Source of the DNA: Sediminimonas sp.
GTDB lineage: Bacteria > Pseudomonadota > Alphaproteobacteria > Rhodobacterales > Rhodobacteraceae
Assembly: GCF_024637375.1 (NCBI RefSeq)
Contig: NZ_JAGXFK010000029.1
Coordinates: 1 to 64,000, forward strand
Direction: 5' to 3'
Length of the DNA: 64,000 nucleotides
Part shown: in pieces, positions 24,275-32,985 of the stretch
Layout: the number at the start of each line of letters is the position of its first letter
Position numbering within the stretch: position 1 is the first letter of the stretch
Notes under the pieces: model-generated
What the model was told of the DNA's origin: nothing
The model's database searches: none
What the model saw: the letters and a program-made list of their open reading frames with translations, nothing else
Program-made: the position numbers and the translations under genes

Positions 24275-26845
24275 TCACCCTGCCCTGTCCAGCGCGCCAA
24301 GCGTTTCGGGCCAGAGTCGCCGTGCGTCTTCAAGCGCCCCGGCGACATCCGCGTCGCCACGCGCGCCCAGGCACGCCACCGCGTGTTCAAGGCACTGGTG
24401 CAGCGCCGGCGCGCCCAATGTCGCCGCTGCGCCGGCCAACCGATGTGCCAGGTCGGATGCCCGCGCCGCATCCAGCCCCGCCAGCGCCTGCCGATCACGC
24501 AACAGCGCATCGCCCTCGTCGCGGAACCGTGCAAGCAACTCTTGCACCCGGTTGGCCGACAGGATCGCGCGCAAACTCTCGATCACCGCCGCGTCAAGAA
24601 CCGGCGCTGGTGCGTCTTGCGGTGCGGCCCGCGACGACCCGGTCGTGCCGTGCAGGCCGCGCAGGAGACCGGCGCGCTGCACCGGCTTGGTGATGACCGC
24701 ATCCACTCCGGCGGCATGGCAGGCCGCATCGTCGGTTTCGATCACATGCGCGGTCACCACCACGATGCGCGCGTCTCGACACGGCCCCGCGGACGCGCGG
24801 ATCGCACAAGTTGCCTGCAGCCCGTCCATTCCCGGCATGCTGAGGTCCATGAGGATCGCGTCGAAACGGTTCGCCATCGCGGCGGCGACGCCGGCACGGC
24901 CGTCCTCGGCCTCTTGCACCCGGTGCCCCTCGGCCTCGATCTGGCGGCGCAGGACGAAGCGGTTGACGTGGTTGTCCTCGACGATCAGCACGTCGAGCGG
25001 GCGGCACGCGGCGCACGGGTCGGGCGCCGGCGCACAGGCGGCGGTGGCGACGGGTGCCGGGGATGCGGGTAGCGGCAAACGGAGGCGGAACAGGCTGCCC
25101 TCGCCGATGATGCTTTCGGCCTCGACGCGGGCGTTCATCGCCTGCGCCAGCCGCCGCACGATGCCCAGCCCCAGCCCGGTGCCCTCGGCATGTTCGAACC
25201 CCGGCGTTTCGATACGCACGAAATCGTCGAAGATGCGCCCAAGGTCGCCCTCCGCGATGCCCGCACCGGTATCGGAAACATCGAACACCACCTCGCGCCC
25301 GGCGCCGTGGCCGGCGAGATTCGCCTCGAGGGTGATCCGGCCATCGCGGGTGAACTTGATCGCGTTGCCGATCAGGTTGGTCAGGATCTGCCGCACCCTG
25401 TGAGCGTCGGCATGGATGGTGCCCAGCGGATCGGGGCGGCGCATCAGCCGCAGGCGATTGCCCGCCTCCCGTGCGGCGGGCGTCATGTCACGCATCACCT
25501 CGTCCAGCAACGCGTCGAGATCGATGTCGCCCGGCGTCAGGGCAACATGGCCGGCCTCGATCCGGGCGATGTCGAGCACATCGTCGACATGGCCCAGAAG
25601 CACCCGCGCCGAGCTTTCGAGGATGTCGGCATATCCCGCTTGCGCGGCATCGAGCGGCGTGCCCCGCAACAGCTCCACCCCGCCCAGCAGACCGTTGAGC
25701 GGGGTGCGCATCTCATGGCTCATCACCGCCAGGAACCGTGCCTTGGCGCGATCGGCTGCTTCGGCGCGGTCGCGCGCCTCGCGCAGCGCGTCCTCGGTCG
25801 CGATCCGCTGCGTGATGTCGCGCAGGAAACAGGCGCGGATCGCCTCGCCGCCGCCGGGCGGCGGGGTGCCGACCGATATCTCCACCGCGACGTCGTGGCC
25901 GTCGGCGTGGCGCGCGCGGGCCTGCCGGTGCCGCCGCGCCTCCGGCGCTCCGGGCGCGGGCAGCAGAGGCGCATCCGGGTCACCGCCGTCGGGGCGCACG
26001 AAATCGTCCAGCGGCCGGCCCGTTGCCGCCTGCTGCATCAGCCCGAACATGTGTTCCGCGGCGTCGTTCATCTGCGTCACCTTGCCGGCCGCATCGGTCA
26101 CGACGATGGCGTCGGGCGAGGTGGCGATGACGGTGGCCAGCCGCGCGCCGATCCGGCGATTGGCCTGCGCACGATCGAGGTTGATGCGTGACTGGCGCCA
26201 GAACAACGCCGCCAGCACCGCCAGCAGCGCCAGCAGCAGCACCAGCACCAGCGCCAGGTTGGCCAGCAGGCCGCGCATCTCCTCCCGCGCGGCCTGGGCG
26301 CGGCGCGCCGCCTCGGCATTACCGTTGACCGAGGCCCGTCGCAGGATCGGGCGCCACGCCGCCGCCTGCGCGGCCATCTCGGGTAACGCGGCGCGCAGCC
26401 GCGCGTCGGGGGCATCGACGAGCGCGGTCATCGCCTCCACCGTCGCGGCGATCTCGGCAAAACGGGGCGTCTCGGCAAGCACCAGATCGACATAGAGGGG
26501 GCTTTGCATCATAGTGCGAACGCGACTGTAGAAGATGTCGAATCGCCGGCGCAGCGCCTCCAGGGCGCTGGCGTCGCCGGCCCGTGCCTTGTCGATCTGG
26601 CGCTGAAAGTCGAGAAACTCGACCTCCAGTTGCGTGATCGTCCATTGCGGGCTGTCGCTTTGCGACGTCTCCAGCACATCGAGGCGGGTTTCGACCCGCA
26701 ACAGCAACTGCCCCGCCGCAACCAGCAGCGCCGCCACCGCCAGCCCGATCAGCAGGAATTTCCAGCGCGCCGCAATCGCGTGCGCAATCCGTTTCGGCAT
26801 CGAGGCCATTGCCGCGCTTCCCCGTCGCGTCTTACCAGTGGGCAT
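24275..26845 (-). CDS. Hybrid sensor histidine kinase with receiver and HPt domains
   Basis: An 856-residue inner-membrane sensor. Transmembrane helices lie at about 30-46 and 195-216, enclosing a helical periplasmic sensor of about 150 residues. Then come a PAS domain (about 235-345), HisKA with the phosphorylated histidine in MSHEMRTPLNG (H377), an HATPase domain (NLIGNAIKF; DTGAGIAEGD; GTGLGLGIV), a receiver with acceptor Asp in ILMDLSMPGMDG, and a C-terminal HPt domain with histidine in LAHRLAGAAATLG. This is the full phosphorelay of TorS/ArcB-type kinases. Start could also be ATG 26809, which has a better ribosome site. Upstream on the same strand is a molybdopterin-fold gene and, divergently, a LuxR-type regulator, the likely output. 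Confidence 0.9.
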   Translation of the reverse strand: MPTGKTRRGSAAMASMPKRIAHAIAARWKFLLIGLAVAALLVAAGQLLLRVETRLDVLETSQSDSPQWTITQLEVEFLDFQRQIDKARAGDASALEALRRRFDIFYSRVRTMMQSPLYVDLVLAETPRFAEIAATVEAMTALVDAPDARLRAALPEMAAQAAAWRPILRRASVNGNAEAARRAQAAREEMRGLLANLALVLVLLLALLAVLAALFWRQSRINLDRAQANRRIGARLATVIATSPDAIVVTDAAGKVTQMNDAAEHMFGLMQQAATGRPLDDFVRPDGGDPDAPLLPAPGAPEARRHRQARARHADGHDVAVEISVGTPPPGGGEAIRACFLRDITQRIATEDALREARDRAEAADRAKARFLAVMSHEMRTPLNGLLGGVELLRGTPLDAAQAGYADILESSARVLLGHVDDVLDIARIEAGHVALTPGDIDLDALLDEVMRDMTPAAREAGNRLRLMRRPDPLGTIHADAHRVRQILTNLIGNAIKFTRDGRITLEANLAGHGAGREVVFDVSDTGAGIAEGDLGRIFDDFVRIETPGFEHAEGTGLGLGIVRRLAQAMNARVEAESIIGEGSLFRLRLPLPASPAPVATAACAPAPDPCAACRPLDVLIVEDNHVNRFVLRRQIEAEGHRVQEAEDGRAGVAAAMANRFDAILMDLSMPGMDGLQATCAIRASAGPCRDARIVVVTAHVIETDDAACHAAGVDAVITKPVQRAGLLRGLHGTTGSSRAAPQDAPAPVLDAAVIESLRAILSANRVQELLARFRDEGDALLRDRQALAGLDAARASDLAHRLAGAAATLGAPALHQCLEHAVACLGARGDADVAGALEDARRLWPETLGALDRAG

Positions 26846-26874
26846 CGCCCGCGCGGCGCCGCCCGCAGGCGGCG

Positions 26875-27398
26875 CTATCGCGCGATTTCTATCCGATCCA
26901 GTTGCCAGACGCTACGCGCATAGTGCAACTCGGTGCGAAAGCGCGGTGCGCTGTCGAAGGGATAGAGCAGCCAGACCGGCCCCTTGTCGCGCAGCGTCAT
27001 CCGCGCGCCGTCGCGCTCGAACGCCAGCAGGGCACCTTCGGGCGCACCTCGGCGACCGGAATCTCGGCCGTGTAGCCGTTCGCGGCCCGCAGCGTCACGC
27101 GCCCGCTGTCCACCCCAAGGTGCGCCAGCAGGTCGTGCAGCCGCACGCCCGCGAACCGCGCGCGCCCGGCGGTCCAGATCGTCGATGTACGAAACGCGCT
27201 GCGCGGCAAGTCCGCCGTACCGGACAGATCGACGGTCAACTGCCGCGAGCCGCGGGCGCCGCCGGCAAGTTGTACCTCCAGCGTCACCGGCGCGGGGTCG
27301 TCCGATCCCGCCGACATCACGCTGGCGGGCAGCACAAGGCACAGAATCAGGGTCGCGGCCCGGGCCGCCGACCAGCTCCTTGCAATCAAGGATCGCAT
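26875..27398 (-). pseudogene. Small molybdopterin-fold (sulfite-oxidase-like) exported protein, frameshifted
   Basis: Two frames together give one protein of about 170 residues. From ATG 27398 it reads MRSLIARSW, a signal peptide (to about 30), then VTLEVQLAGG, FRTSTIWTAG and FAGVRLHDLLAHLG, the oxidoreductase molybdopterin-binding fold, and TLRAANGYTAEIPVAEV. The family then continues in another frame: EGALLAFERDGA, LRDKGPVWLLYPFD and SVWQLDRIEI to the stop at 26875. The frames join at a CCC run (27040-27042), where one missing C would explain the break. It is either a recent pseudogene or a sequence error. Such small proteins are often encoded beside hybrid kinases like the one downstream. 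Confidence 0.75.
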
Positions 27399-27564
27399 CG
27401 CGCCCCCCTTGCACGCGCCATCTGATACTTGACTATGCGGGAAGTCGCGCAACCGCGTCCAGCCCCCTACCCTTTCGTACAGGATCGCACGCTGCGGCGA
27501 GGCCGCGGCTCTGGTCAATCGAGCGACCCGGCTCTACTGTGCCGGAGCCGATTGCAATGGAGCA

Positions 27565-28239
27565 ATGCAAGAAATCATGGAGCCCGGACAGGTGCCGACC
27601 GCGCAAACGCAACATGACCCCGATCCGACCGAGGCGCCGAAGGTGCTGATCGCGGACGACCACGGGCTGGTACGCGAAACGCTCGCCGCCTACCTGTCGG
27701 ATGCCGGCGGCATCGCCGTGACCCAGGCTGGCGGGCTGGAAGAGGCGCTCGCCGTGATCGGGCAAGACGGCCCGTTCGACCTGGTGCTGCTGGATTTCAC
27801 CATGCCGGGAATGTCGCTGCCCGATGGGATGGATCGCGTGCGCGCGCTGAATCCCGACGGGGCGGTGGCGCTGATTTCAGGCACCGCGCCCGATGGCGTC
27901 GGGCGCCGCGCCATGGAATGCGGCGCCGCGGGTTTCCTGCCCAAGACCATGGCGCCGATGGCGCTTCTGGCTGCCGTGGCCGAGATTCTGGGTGGCGGCA
28001 CCTATGCGCCGGCGGCGATCCTCCACGCCGACCCGCTGCCACCTCACGACCGCCTGACCCCGCGCGAACGCGAGGTGCTCGAAGGGCTCTGCGCGGCCAG
28101 GTCGAACAAGGAAATCGCCCGCGACCTCGACGTGCAGGAGGTCACGGTCAAGCTGCACGTCAAGACGCTCAGCCGCAAGCTGGGGGCGCGCAACCGCACC
28201 CACGCGGCGATGATCGCGCGCGATCTGTGGCTGGTCTGA
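27565..28239 (+). CDS. LuxR/NarL-type response regulator
   Basis: A 224-residue transcription regulator. The receiver (about 26-140) shows the acidic pair in VLIADDHGLVRETL, acceptor Asp in DLVLLDFTMPGMS, and the conserved lysine in GFLPKTMAP. The C-terminal GerE helix-turn-helix (about 158-220) reads LTPREREVLEGLCAARSNKE and VTVKLHVKTLSRKLG. It is divergent from the molybdopterin-fold gene and hybrid kinase and is probably the output of that phosphorelay. The ATG at 27565 is followed by further ATGs at 27577; the extra N-terminal residues are not part of the receiver fold. Confidence 0.88.
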   Translation: MQEIMEPGQVPTAQTQHDPDPTEAPKVLIADDHGLVRETLAAYLSDAGGIAVTQAGGLEEALAVIGQDGPFDLVLLDFTMPGMSLPDGMDRVRALNPDGAVALISGTAPDGVGRRAMECGAAGFLPKTMAPMALLAAVAEILGGGTYAPAAILHADPLPPHDRLTPREREVLEGLCAARSNKEIARDLDVQEVTVKLHVKTLSRKLGARNRTHAAMIARDLWLV

Positions 28240-28300
28240 CGGCACCGGCGCGCCGGGATGACAGGGCGCGTGATCGCATGCGGCACTCGCCGGCCGGCCC

Positions 28301-29389
28301 CTACCCGGCCGCCGTTCCGCGCCCGCCGCAAACCGGGCAGTCGGCGCGCGGGGCCAGCGCGATGCCGCGCGTCTCGGCATAAAGCGCGTCGTAGATCAGC
28401 ATCCGCCCGCGCAACGGGGCGCCCGCGCCGGTCAGAACCTTCACCGCCTCGACCGCCATCATCGCGCCGACCACGCCGGGCAGCGGCGCCAGCACGCCCG
28501 CCTCGGCACATGACGGCGCCAGCCCCGGCGCCGGGCGTTCGGGGAAAATACACTCGTAGCACGGGCCGCCGCGGGCCGGATCGAACAGGCTCACCTGCCC
28601 TTCCCATTGTGACAATGCGCCTGAAATCAACGGCTTGCCCTTCATCACCGCGGTGGCATTGGCCAGGTAGCGGGTATCGAAATTGTCGCTGCCGTCGATC
28701 ACCAGGTCGTAGTCACCGAACAGATCCGCGGCAATTTCCGCGGTCAGGCGGCGCTCGTAGGGACGTACCGAAACATACGGGTTCTGCGCCATGATCGCCG
28801 CCTGCGCCGAGGCCACCTTGGGCGTGCCGACCGCCGCCTCGGGGTGGATCACCTGGCGCTGCAGGTTGGAGTTCTCGACCACGTCGTCGTCGATCACCCC
28901 GATCGTGCCCACCCCCGCCGCCGCCAGGTAGGTCAGCACCGGCGCGCCCAATCCGCCAGCGCCGATCACCAGCACGCGCGCCCGTTTCAGCCGCTTCTGC
29001 CCGGTGCCGCCGATCTCGCGCAGGACGATGTGGCGTGCATAGCGTTCCAGCTCGGCCGGGGAAAAGCTGTTACCCCCGGATCCGGCGCGCTCACCCACGG
29101 CCCCGGCGGGGCCAGCCGCGGGCGCCGCACGCGCCGCGGCCCTCTCGCGCAGGCGCTGCAGCCCCGCCGCGTAGGCCAGCACCAAGGCCGCGAACCCGCC
29201 CAGCAGCAACCACGGTGCCGGGCTTGCGCCCGTGGCCGCGCGCACCGGGTGCCCCGCGGGCAGCAGCAGTTGCACCGCCACGACCGCGGCCCACAGCGCG
29301 GCGATCATGATCCAGCGTTGGCGGCGCGGCGCGCCCATCGCCGCCCCGATGCCCCATAGCGCCGCTGCCATCACCAGAACCGGCAGCAT
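28301..29389 (-). CDS. moeB: Membrane-anchored MoeB/ThiF-like E1 adenylyltransferase
   Basis: A 362-residue protein. The C-terminal 250 residues are a complete E1-like enzyme: YARHIVLREIGGTGQKRL, nucleotide motif VIGAGGLGAPVLTYLAAAG, DDDVVENSNLQRQ, DGSDNFDTRYL, zinc cysteines CYEC and CPVC, and a catalytic-type PSCAEAGVLAP. Such enzymes adenylate the C-terminus of MoaD or ThiS for sulfur transfer. Unlike standard MoeB it has about 110 N-terminal residues with three hydrophobic helices (for example WIMIAALWAAVVAVQLLLPA) and an Ala/Arg linker, so it should sit in the membrane. It overlaps dut at ATGA. The symbol indicates the family; the sulfur-carrier partner is not shown by sequence. Confidence 0.85.
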   Translation of the reverse strand: MLPVLVMAAALWGIGAAMGAPRRQRWIMIAALWAAVVAVQLLLPAGHPVRAATGASPAPWLLLGGFAALVLAYAAGLQRLRERAAARAAPAAGPAGAVGERAGSGGNSFSPAELERYARHIVLREIGGTGQKRLKRARVLVIGAGGLGAPVLTYLAAAGVGTIGVIDDDVVENSNLQRQVIHPEAAVGTPKVASAQAAIMAQNPYVSVRPYERRLTAEIAADLFGDYDLVIDGSDNFDTRYLANATAVMKGKPLISGALSQWEGQVSLFDPARGGPCYECIFPERPAPGLAPSCAEAGVLAPLPGVVGAMMAVEAVKVLTGAGAPLRGRMLIYDALYAETRGIALAPRADCPVCGGRGTAAG

Positions 29390-29844
29390 CACGCCTGCCC
29401 CGTCGAGCCGAAGCCGCCCTCGCCGCGCGCGGTGTCGGCCAGCGTATCGGACAGCACGAACCGCGCCCGCACCACCGGTGCGACCACCATCTGCGCGATC
29501 CGCGCGCCGTGCCCTATCTCGAACGGCGCATCGCCCGCGTTCATCACGATCACCCCCAGCGGGCCGCGATAATCGCTGTCGATGGTGCCGGGGCTGTTGG
29601 GCAACGTGATCCCGTGCCTGAGCGCCAGCCCCGAGCGCGGCCTGAGCTGCACCTCGTAGCCCTCCGGCACCGCCAGCCGCAGCCCCGTGGGCACCAGCGC
29701 CCGCGCCCCCGGCGCCAGCGTCACGCCGCGGCGGTCGGGGAAATTGGCGCGCAGGTCCGCGCCCGCGGCGCCCGCCGTCGCATAGCTTGGCAAACCGAGC
29801 GCACGGTCCGCGCCTTCTTCCCATTGAAACGCGACGGTCAGCAC
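29389..29844 (-). CDS. dut: dUTP diphosphatase (dUTPase)
   Basis: A 151-residue trimeric dUTPase that hydrolyses dUTP to dUMP and keeps uracil out of DNA. The five family motifs are present: [38 protein letters not shown] and the C-terminal GEGGFGSTG phosphate-binding tail. Start GTG at 29844 with a strong GGGAGGAGG ribosome site. It lies in a coaBC-dut-moeB order, common in alphaproteobacteria, linking nucleotide and cofactor housekeeping genes in one transcript. Confidence 0.95.
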   Translation of the reverse strand: MLTVAFQWEEGADRALGLPSYATAGAAGADLRANFPDRRGVTLAPGARALVPTGLRLAVPEGYEVQLRPRSGLALRHGITLPNSPGTIDSDYRGPLGVIVMNAGDAPFEIGHGARIAQMVVAPVVRARFVLSDTLADTARGEGGFGSTGQA

Positions 29845-29858
29845 GCCCTCCTCCCGAT

Positions 29859-29880
29859 CTTCATCTTTCCGAAAATACTC
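29859..29880 (-). repeat. Partial copy of the intergenic repeat
   Basis: The reverse complement reads GAGTATTTTCGGAAAGATGAAG, matching the conserved tail (GGAGTACTTGGxGAAAGATGAAG) of the two longer repeats at 38241-38306 and 43840-43903 in part. The two hairpins of the longer copies are absent. It sits between coaBC and dut. Confidence 0.5.
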
Positions 29881-29886
29881 ATGCCC

Positions 29887-31080
29887 TTACGCCAGCGCCT
29901 GCGCGATACGCGCGGCCAGGCGCGCCGCCACATCGGCCTTGGACATGCGCGGCCAGTCCTCGGCGCCGGCCTCGGTGATCAGCGTCACGACGTTCTCCGC
30001 GCCGCCCATGATGCCGGTGTCGGGGCTTACGTCATTGGCCACGATCCAGTCGCACCCCTTGCGGGTGCGCTTGGCGGTGGCGTTGGCGATCACGTCGCCG
30101 GTCTCGGCAGCAAAGCCTACCACCAGCGGCGGGCGCCCTTCGCCCATCTGCGCGACGTGCGCCAGGATGTCGGGGTTTTCCGCGAATTCCAGCACCGGCA
30201 GCGCGCCGGCCTGCTTCTTTATCTTGGTCTCGCTTTGCGCGGCGACACGCCAGTCGGCCACCGCGGCTGCGAACACCGCCGCATCGGCGGGCAGCGCCGC
30301 CTCGACCGCGGCCAACATCTGCGCGGCGGTCTCGACGCGCACCACCTCGACGCCCTCGGGCGGCGGCATGTCGGCGGGGCCGGTGACGAACACCACTTGC
30401 GCACCCAACCCCGCCAGCGCCCGCGCGATGGCCGTGCCCTGCGCCCCGGACGAGCGGTTGGCGATATAGCGCACCGGGTCGATGGGTTCATGCGTGGGCC
30501 CCGAGGTGACCAGCACCCGCTTGCCGGCCAGCGGCCCCGCCGCCAGCCGCGCCGCGATCGCCTCGACGATCGCGGCAGGCTCGGCCATGCGGCCGGGGCC
30601 ATGTTCTCCGCAGGCCATGTCGCCCGCGTCGGGGCCGACCATCGCGACGCCGTCCCCGGCCAGCCACGAGCAATTGCGCTGTGTCGCCGGGTGCTGCCAC
30701 ATCCGCACGTTCATCGCCGGCGCGATCAGCACCGGCGTGTCTGTGGCCAGCAACAGCGTCGTCGCCAGGTCGCCCGCCAGCCCCTGCGCCATTTTCGCCA
30801 TCAGGTCCGCCGTGGCCGGCGCCACCACCACCAGGTCGGCGCTGCGCGACAACCGGATGTGGCCCATCTCGGCCTCGGCGGTCAGGTCGAACAGGTCTTC
30901 GTGCACCGCCTCGCCGGCCAGCGCCGACACCGACAGTGGCGTCACGAACTGCGCGCCTGCGCGGGTCAGCACCGGGCTGACATGCGCCCCCTGCCCGCGC
31001 AACAGCCGGATCAGTTCCAGCGTCTTGTAGGCCGCGATGCCGCCGCCGATGACCAGTAATATCCGCTTGCCCGCCAGCAT
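29887..31080 (-). CDS. coaBC: Bifunctional CoaBC (Dfp): phosphopantothenoylcysteine synthetase/decarboxylase
   Basis: A 397-residue coenzyme A biosynthesis enzyme. The N-terminal CoaC flavoprotein part shows VIGGGIAAYKTLELI, the catalytic-type HIRLSRSADLVVVAPATADL and PAMNVRMWQHPATQRN with the active-site motif, and the lid sequence MACGEHGPGRM. The C-terminal CoaB part shows VTSGPTHEPIDPVRYIANRSSG, FAAAVADWR, KIKK and VGFAAET. It joins cysteine to phosphopantothenate and decarboxylates the product. Start ATG 31080 gives the standard MLAGKRILLV beginning; ATG 31101 would add seven residues. Confidence 0.95.
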   Translation of the reverse strand: MLAGKRILLVIGGGIAAYKTLELIRLLRGQGAHVSPVLTRAGAQFVTPLSVSALAGEAVHEDLFDLTAEAEMGHIRLSRSADLVVVAPATADLMAKMAQGLAGDLATTLLLATDTPVLIAPAMNVRMWQHPATQRNCSWLAGDGVAMVGPDAGDMACGEHGPGRMAEPAAIVEAIAARLAAGPLAGKRVLVTSGPTHEPIDPVRYIANRSSGAQGTAIARALAGLGAQVVFVTGPADMPPPEGVEVVRVETAAQMLAAVEAALPADAAVFAAAVADWRVAAQSETKIKKQAGALPVLEFAENPDILAHVAQMGEGRPPLVVGFAAETGDVIANATAKRTRKGCDWIVANDVSPDTGIMGGAENVVTLITEAGAEDWPRMSKADVAARLAARIAQALA

Positions 31081-31200
31081 GGCCGCCCGTCCCCCAGACA
31101 TGATGCCCCGACACTAGAACCCGCCGCGCCGATTGTGAACCTCTCATGGCGTTCCGGTCGTCGATGACCGCCGGGAACCACCGCGTGCCCCGTGCGCCCG

Positions 31201-32001
31201 CTACTCGAACGCCTCGCAGGGGTCCGGGCGTTCCGCCGGGGCGGCGAAACTCACCGCATCAAAGCTGCCCTCGGGCGTCATGCCCGCCTCGCCCTGGCCC
31301 AGCGCGAACACCGACACCTCCGGCCGCGCCGTTTCCAGCACGGCCGGCACGCCCCAGTCGCGCCGCGCGTGGCCGTTGCCGGTAATCACCACCACCGGCG
31401 CGCCCGCCTCATCCAGCGCGCGCAGCGCCGTGCGGGCCAGTTGCGCGTCGCGCAACCGTTGCAGCGCCACCATGCCGGGCAGCATCGCCTCGGGTAGCGC
31501 GTCGCAATGCGCCGCCATCTGCATCGCCTCGCGCGCCTCCTGCTGGGCCTGCGGCAGCGGGTCGCGCAGGCCAAAGGCACCTGCCCCGGCGCCGAAATGC
31601 GCGGCAACGCCCTCTTGCATCGCCGCCCGCGCCGTATCACGGGGCACCGCGGCGCCATAGACGCGCGCGCCCGGCGCGGCGGTGAAAACCGGGTGGTACA
31701 TGGCAAAATCGGGCCAGCCGCTATCGACCCAGTCCAGCGCCCCGGCCAGCGCCGCCGCGTCGGCGCGGTTGTCCGGTGTCACCTGCGCCGCCTGCTCGGC
31801 GGTGAGCATCTCGAACACCAGCGCGGCGGGTTGCAGCGCCTCGACCGCCGCGGCCTGCGCGGCGTGGTGGGCGGGGTTGTCGTGCACCTCGCCCAGCACC
31901 ACGACCTGCGCGGCGCGCATTCGCTCTAACACGGCCTCGGGCAGTGCCGCCCACACCGGGGCGGCGGCCAGCATCGTGACGATATATGCAAGTATCCTCA
32001 T
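31201..32001 (-). CDS. ChaN-family haem/iron-binding envelope protein
   Basis: A 266-residue exported protein with a signal peptide (residues 1-19, cleaved near VWA) and the ChaN/Tiki-like domain: VVLGEVHDNPAHHAAQ, ALVFEMLTAEQ, DWVDSGWPDFAMYHPVF and VVITGNGHARRDWG. ChaN proteins bind haem on the cell surface and are related to haem or iron uptake; Tiki relatives are metalloproteases. No lipobox is evident, so it may be periplasmic. ATG at 32001 overlaps the stop of the rpoH gene by four bases, so it depends on that transcript. Confidence 0.8.
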   Translation of the reverse strand: MRILAYIVTMLAAAPVWAALPEAVLERMRAAQVVVLGEVHDNPAHHAAQAAAVEALQPAALVFEMLTAEQAAQVTPDNRADAAALAGALDWVDSGWPDFAMYHPVFTAAPGARVYGAAVPRDTARAAMQEGVAAHFGAGAGAFGLRDPLPQAQQEAREAMQMAAHCDALPEAMLPGMVALQRLRDAQLARTALRALDEAGAPVVVITGNGHARRDWGVPAVLETARPEVSVFALGQGEAGMTPEGSFDAVSFAAPAERPDPCEAFE

Positions 32002-32876
32002 GCGAGGAACTCATGCACCTCGCGCGACTGGCTTTCAAGCGTCTTGCGCATCTTGGCGAAGGCCGCGGCCTCCAACTGGCGCACCCGCTCCTTGCTGAGC
32101 CTGAGTTCCGCGCCCAGGCTTTCCAGTGTCCGCGGCGCATCGCGCAGCTTGCGCTCGCGCACGATGAACCGCTCGCGCTCGTTGAGCGCCGCCATCGCCT
32201 CGACCAGCCATTTGCGCAACGCCGCGGTGTCATGCGTGTTCTCCACGATTTCGGCGGCCTGCGTGCCCTCGTCCTCGATCGTGTCGATCCATTCGCGGCC
32301 CTCGTCCTCGACCGATTGGGTGACATTGAGGCTGAAATCCGAGCCCGAAAGCCGCCCTTCCATCATTTCCACGTCGCGCAGCGGCACGCCCACCTCGGAC
32401 GAGATCGCCTGCCGCATCTGGTGGCGGTCCAGTTCCTCGCCGCGCGCCATCGCCTCGCGTTCCAGCCGCGCCTGAACCCGGCGCAGGTTGAAGAACAGGC
32501 TTTTCTGGCTGCTGGTGCTGCCGGTGCGCACCATCGACCAGTTGCGCATCACGTAATCCTGGATGCTGGCCTTGATCCACCACACCGCGTAGGTGGAAAA
32601 GCGCACGCCGCGGTCGGGGTCGAACTTGTCGGCGGCCTTCATCAGGCCCAGTCCGGCCTCCTGTATGAGGTCGTTCATCGGCGCGCCGTAGCGCCGGAAC
32701 TTGGACGCCATCGAGATCGCCAATCGCATGTAGGCGTTGATCAGCCGGTGCAGCGCCTCTTCGTCGCGCTCGTCACGCCAAGCATAAGCCAGCCTCAACT
32801 CGGTTTCCGCGTCGAGCAGCTCTGCCTTCATGGCGCGGCGCGACATGGTGGTATCGTTCGGTCCGTCGAGTGCCAT
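31998..32876 (-). CDS. rpoH: RpoH-family alternative sigma factor (heat-shock/singlet-oxygen type)
   Basis: A 292-residue sigma-70-family factor. Region 2 reads NAYMRLAISMASKFRRYG, LIQEAGLGLMKAADKFDPDRGVRFSTYAVWWIKASIQDYVMRNWS; the RpoH box appears as SQKSLFFNLRR, diagnostic of RpoH; region 4 helix-turn-helix is TLESLGAELRLSKERVRQLE. Many Rhodobacterales have two RpoH genes and this one, next to coaBC and ChaN, resembles the RpoH2 position, but which paralogue it is cannot be settled here. Start ATG 32876. It could drive the Hsp20 genes elsewhere in this window. Confidence 0.92.
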   Translation of the reverse strand: MALDGPNDTTMSRRAMKAELLDAETELRLAYAWRDERDEEALHRLINAYMRLAISMASKFRRYGAPMNDLIQEAGLGLMKAADKFDPDRGVRFSTYAVWWIKASIQDYVMRNWSMVRTGSTSSQKSLFFNLRRVQARLEREAMARGEELDRHQMRQAISSEVGVPLRDVEMMEGRLSGSDFSLNVTQSVEDEGREWIDTIEDEGTQAAEIVENTHDTAALRKWLVEAMAALNERERFIVRERKLRDAPRTLESLGAELRLSKERVRQLEAAAFAKMRKTLESQSREVHEFLA

Positions 32877-32985
32877 TTCTAACCCCCGGGGTTGCAAGGT
32901 GCGTTGCCCATGCACCTCTTTGATATTGTTGCGCAGAGTGCTACGCGCGCATAGCGTGGATGGATCACAATAAGGTGTGTCTGAG

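Noticed and set aside
32877-32985. Possible cobalamin riboswitch before cobU
   Set aside because: The B12-box and the expected long conserved core are absent, and the gap of about 110 bases is too short for the full element.
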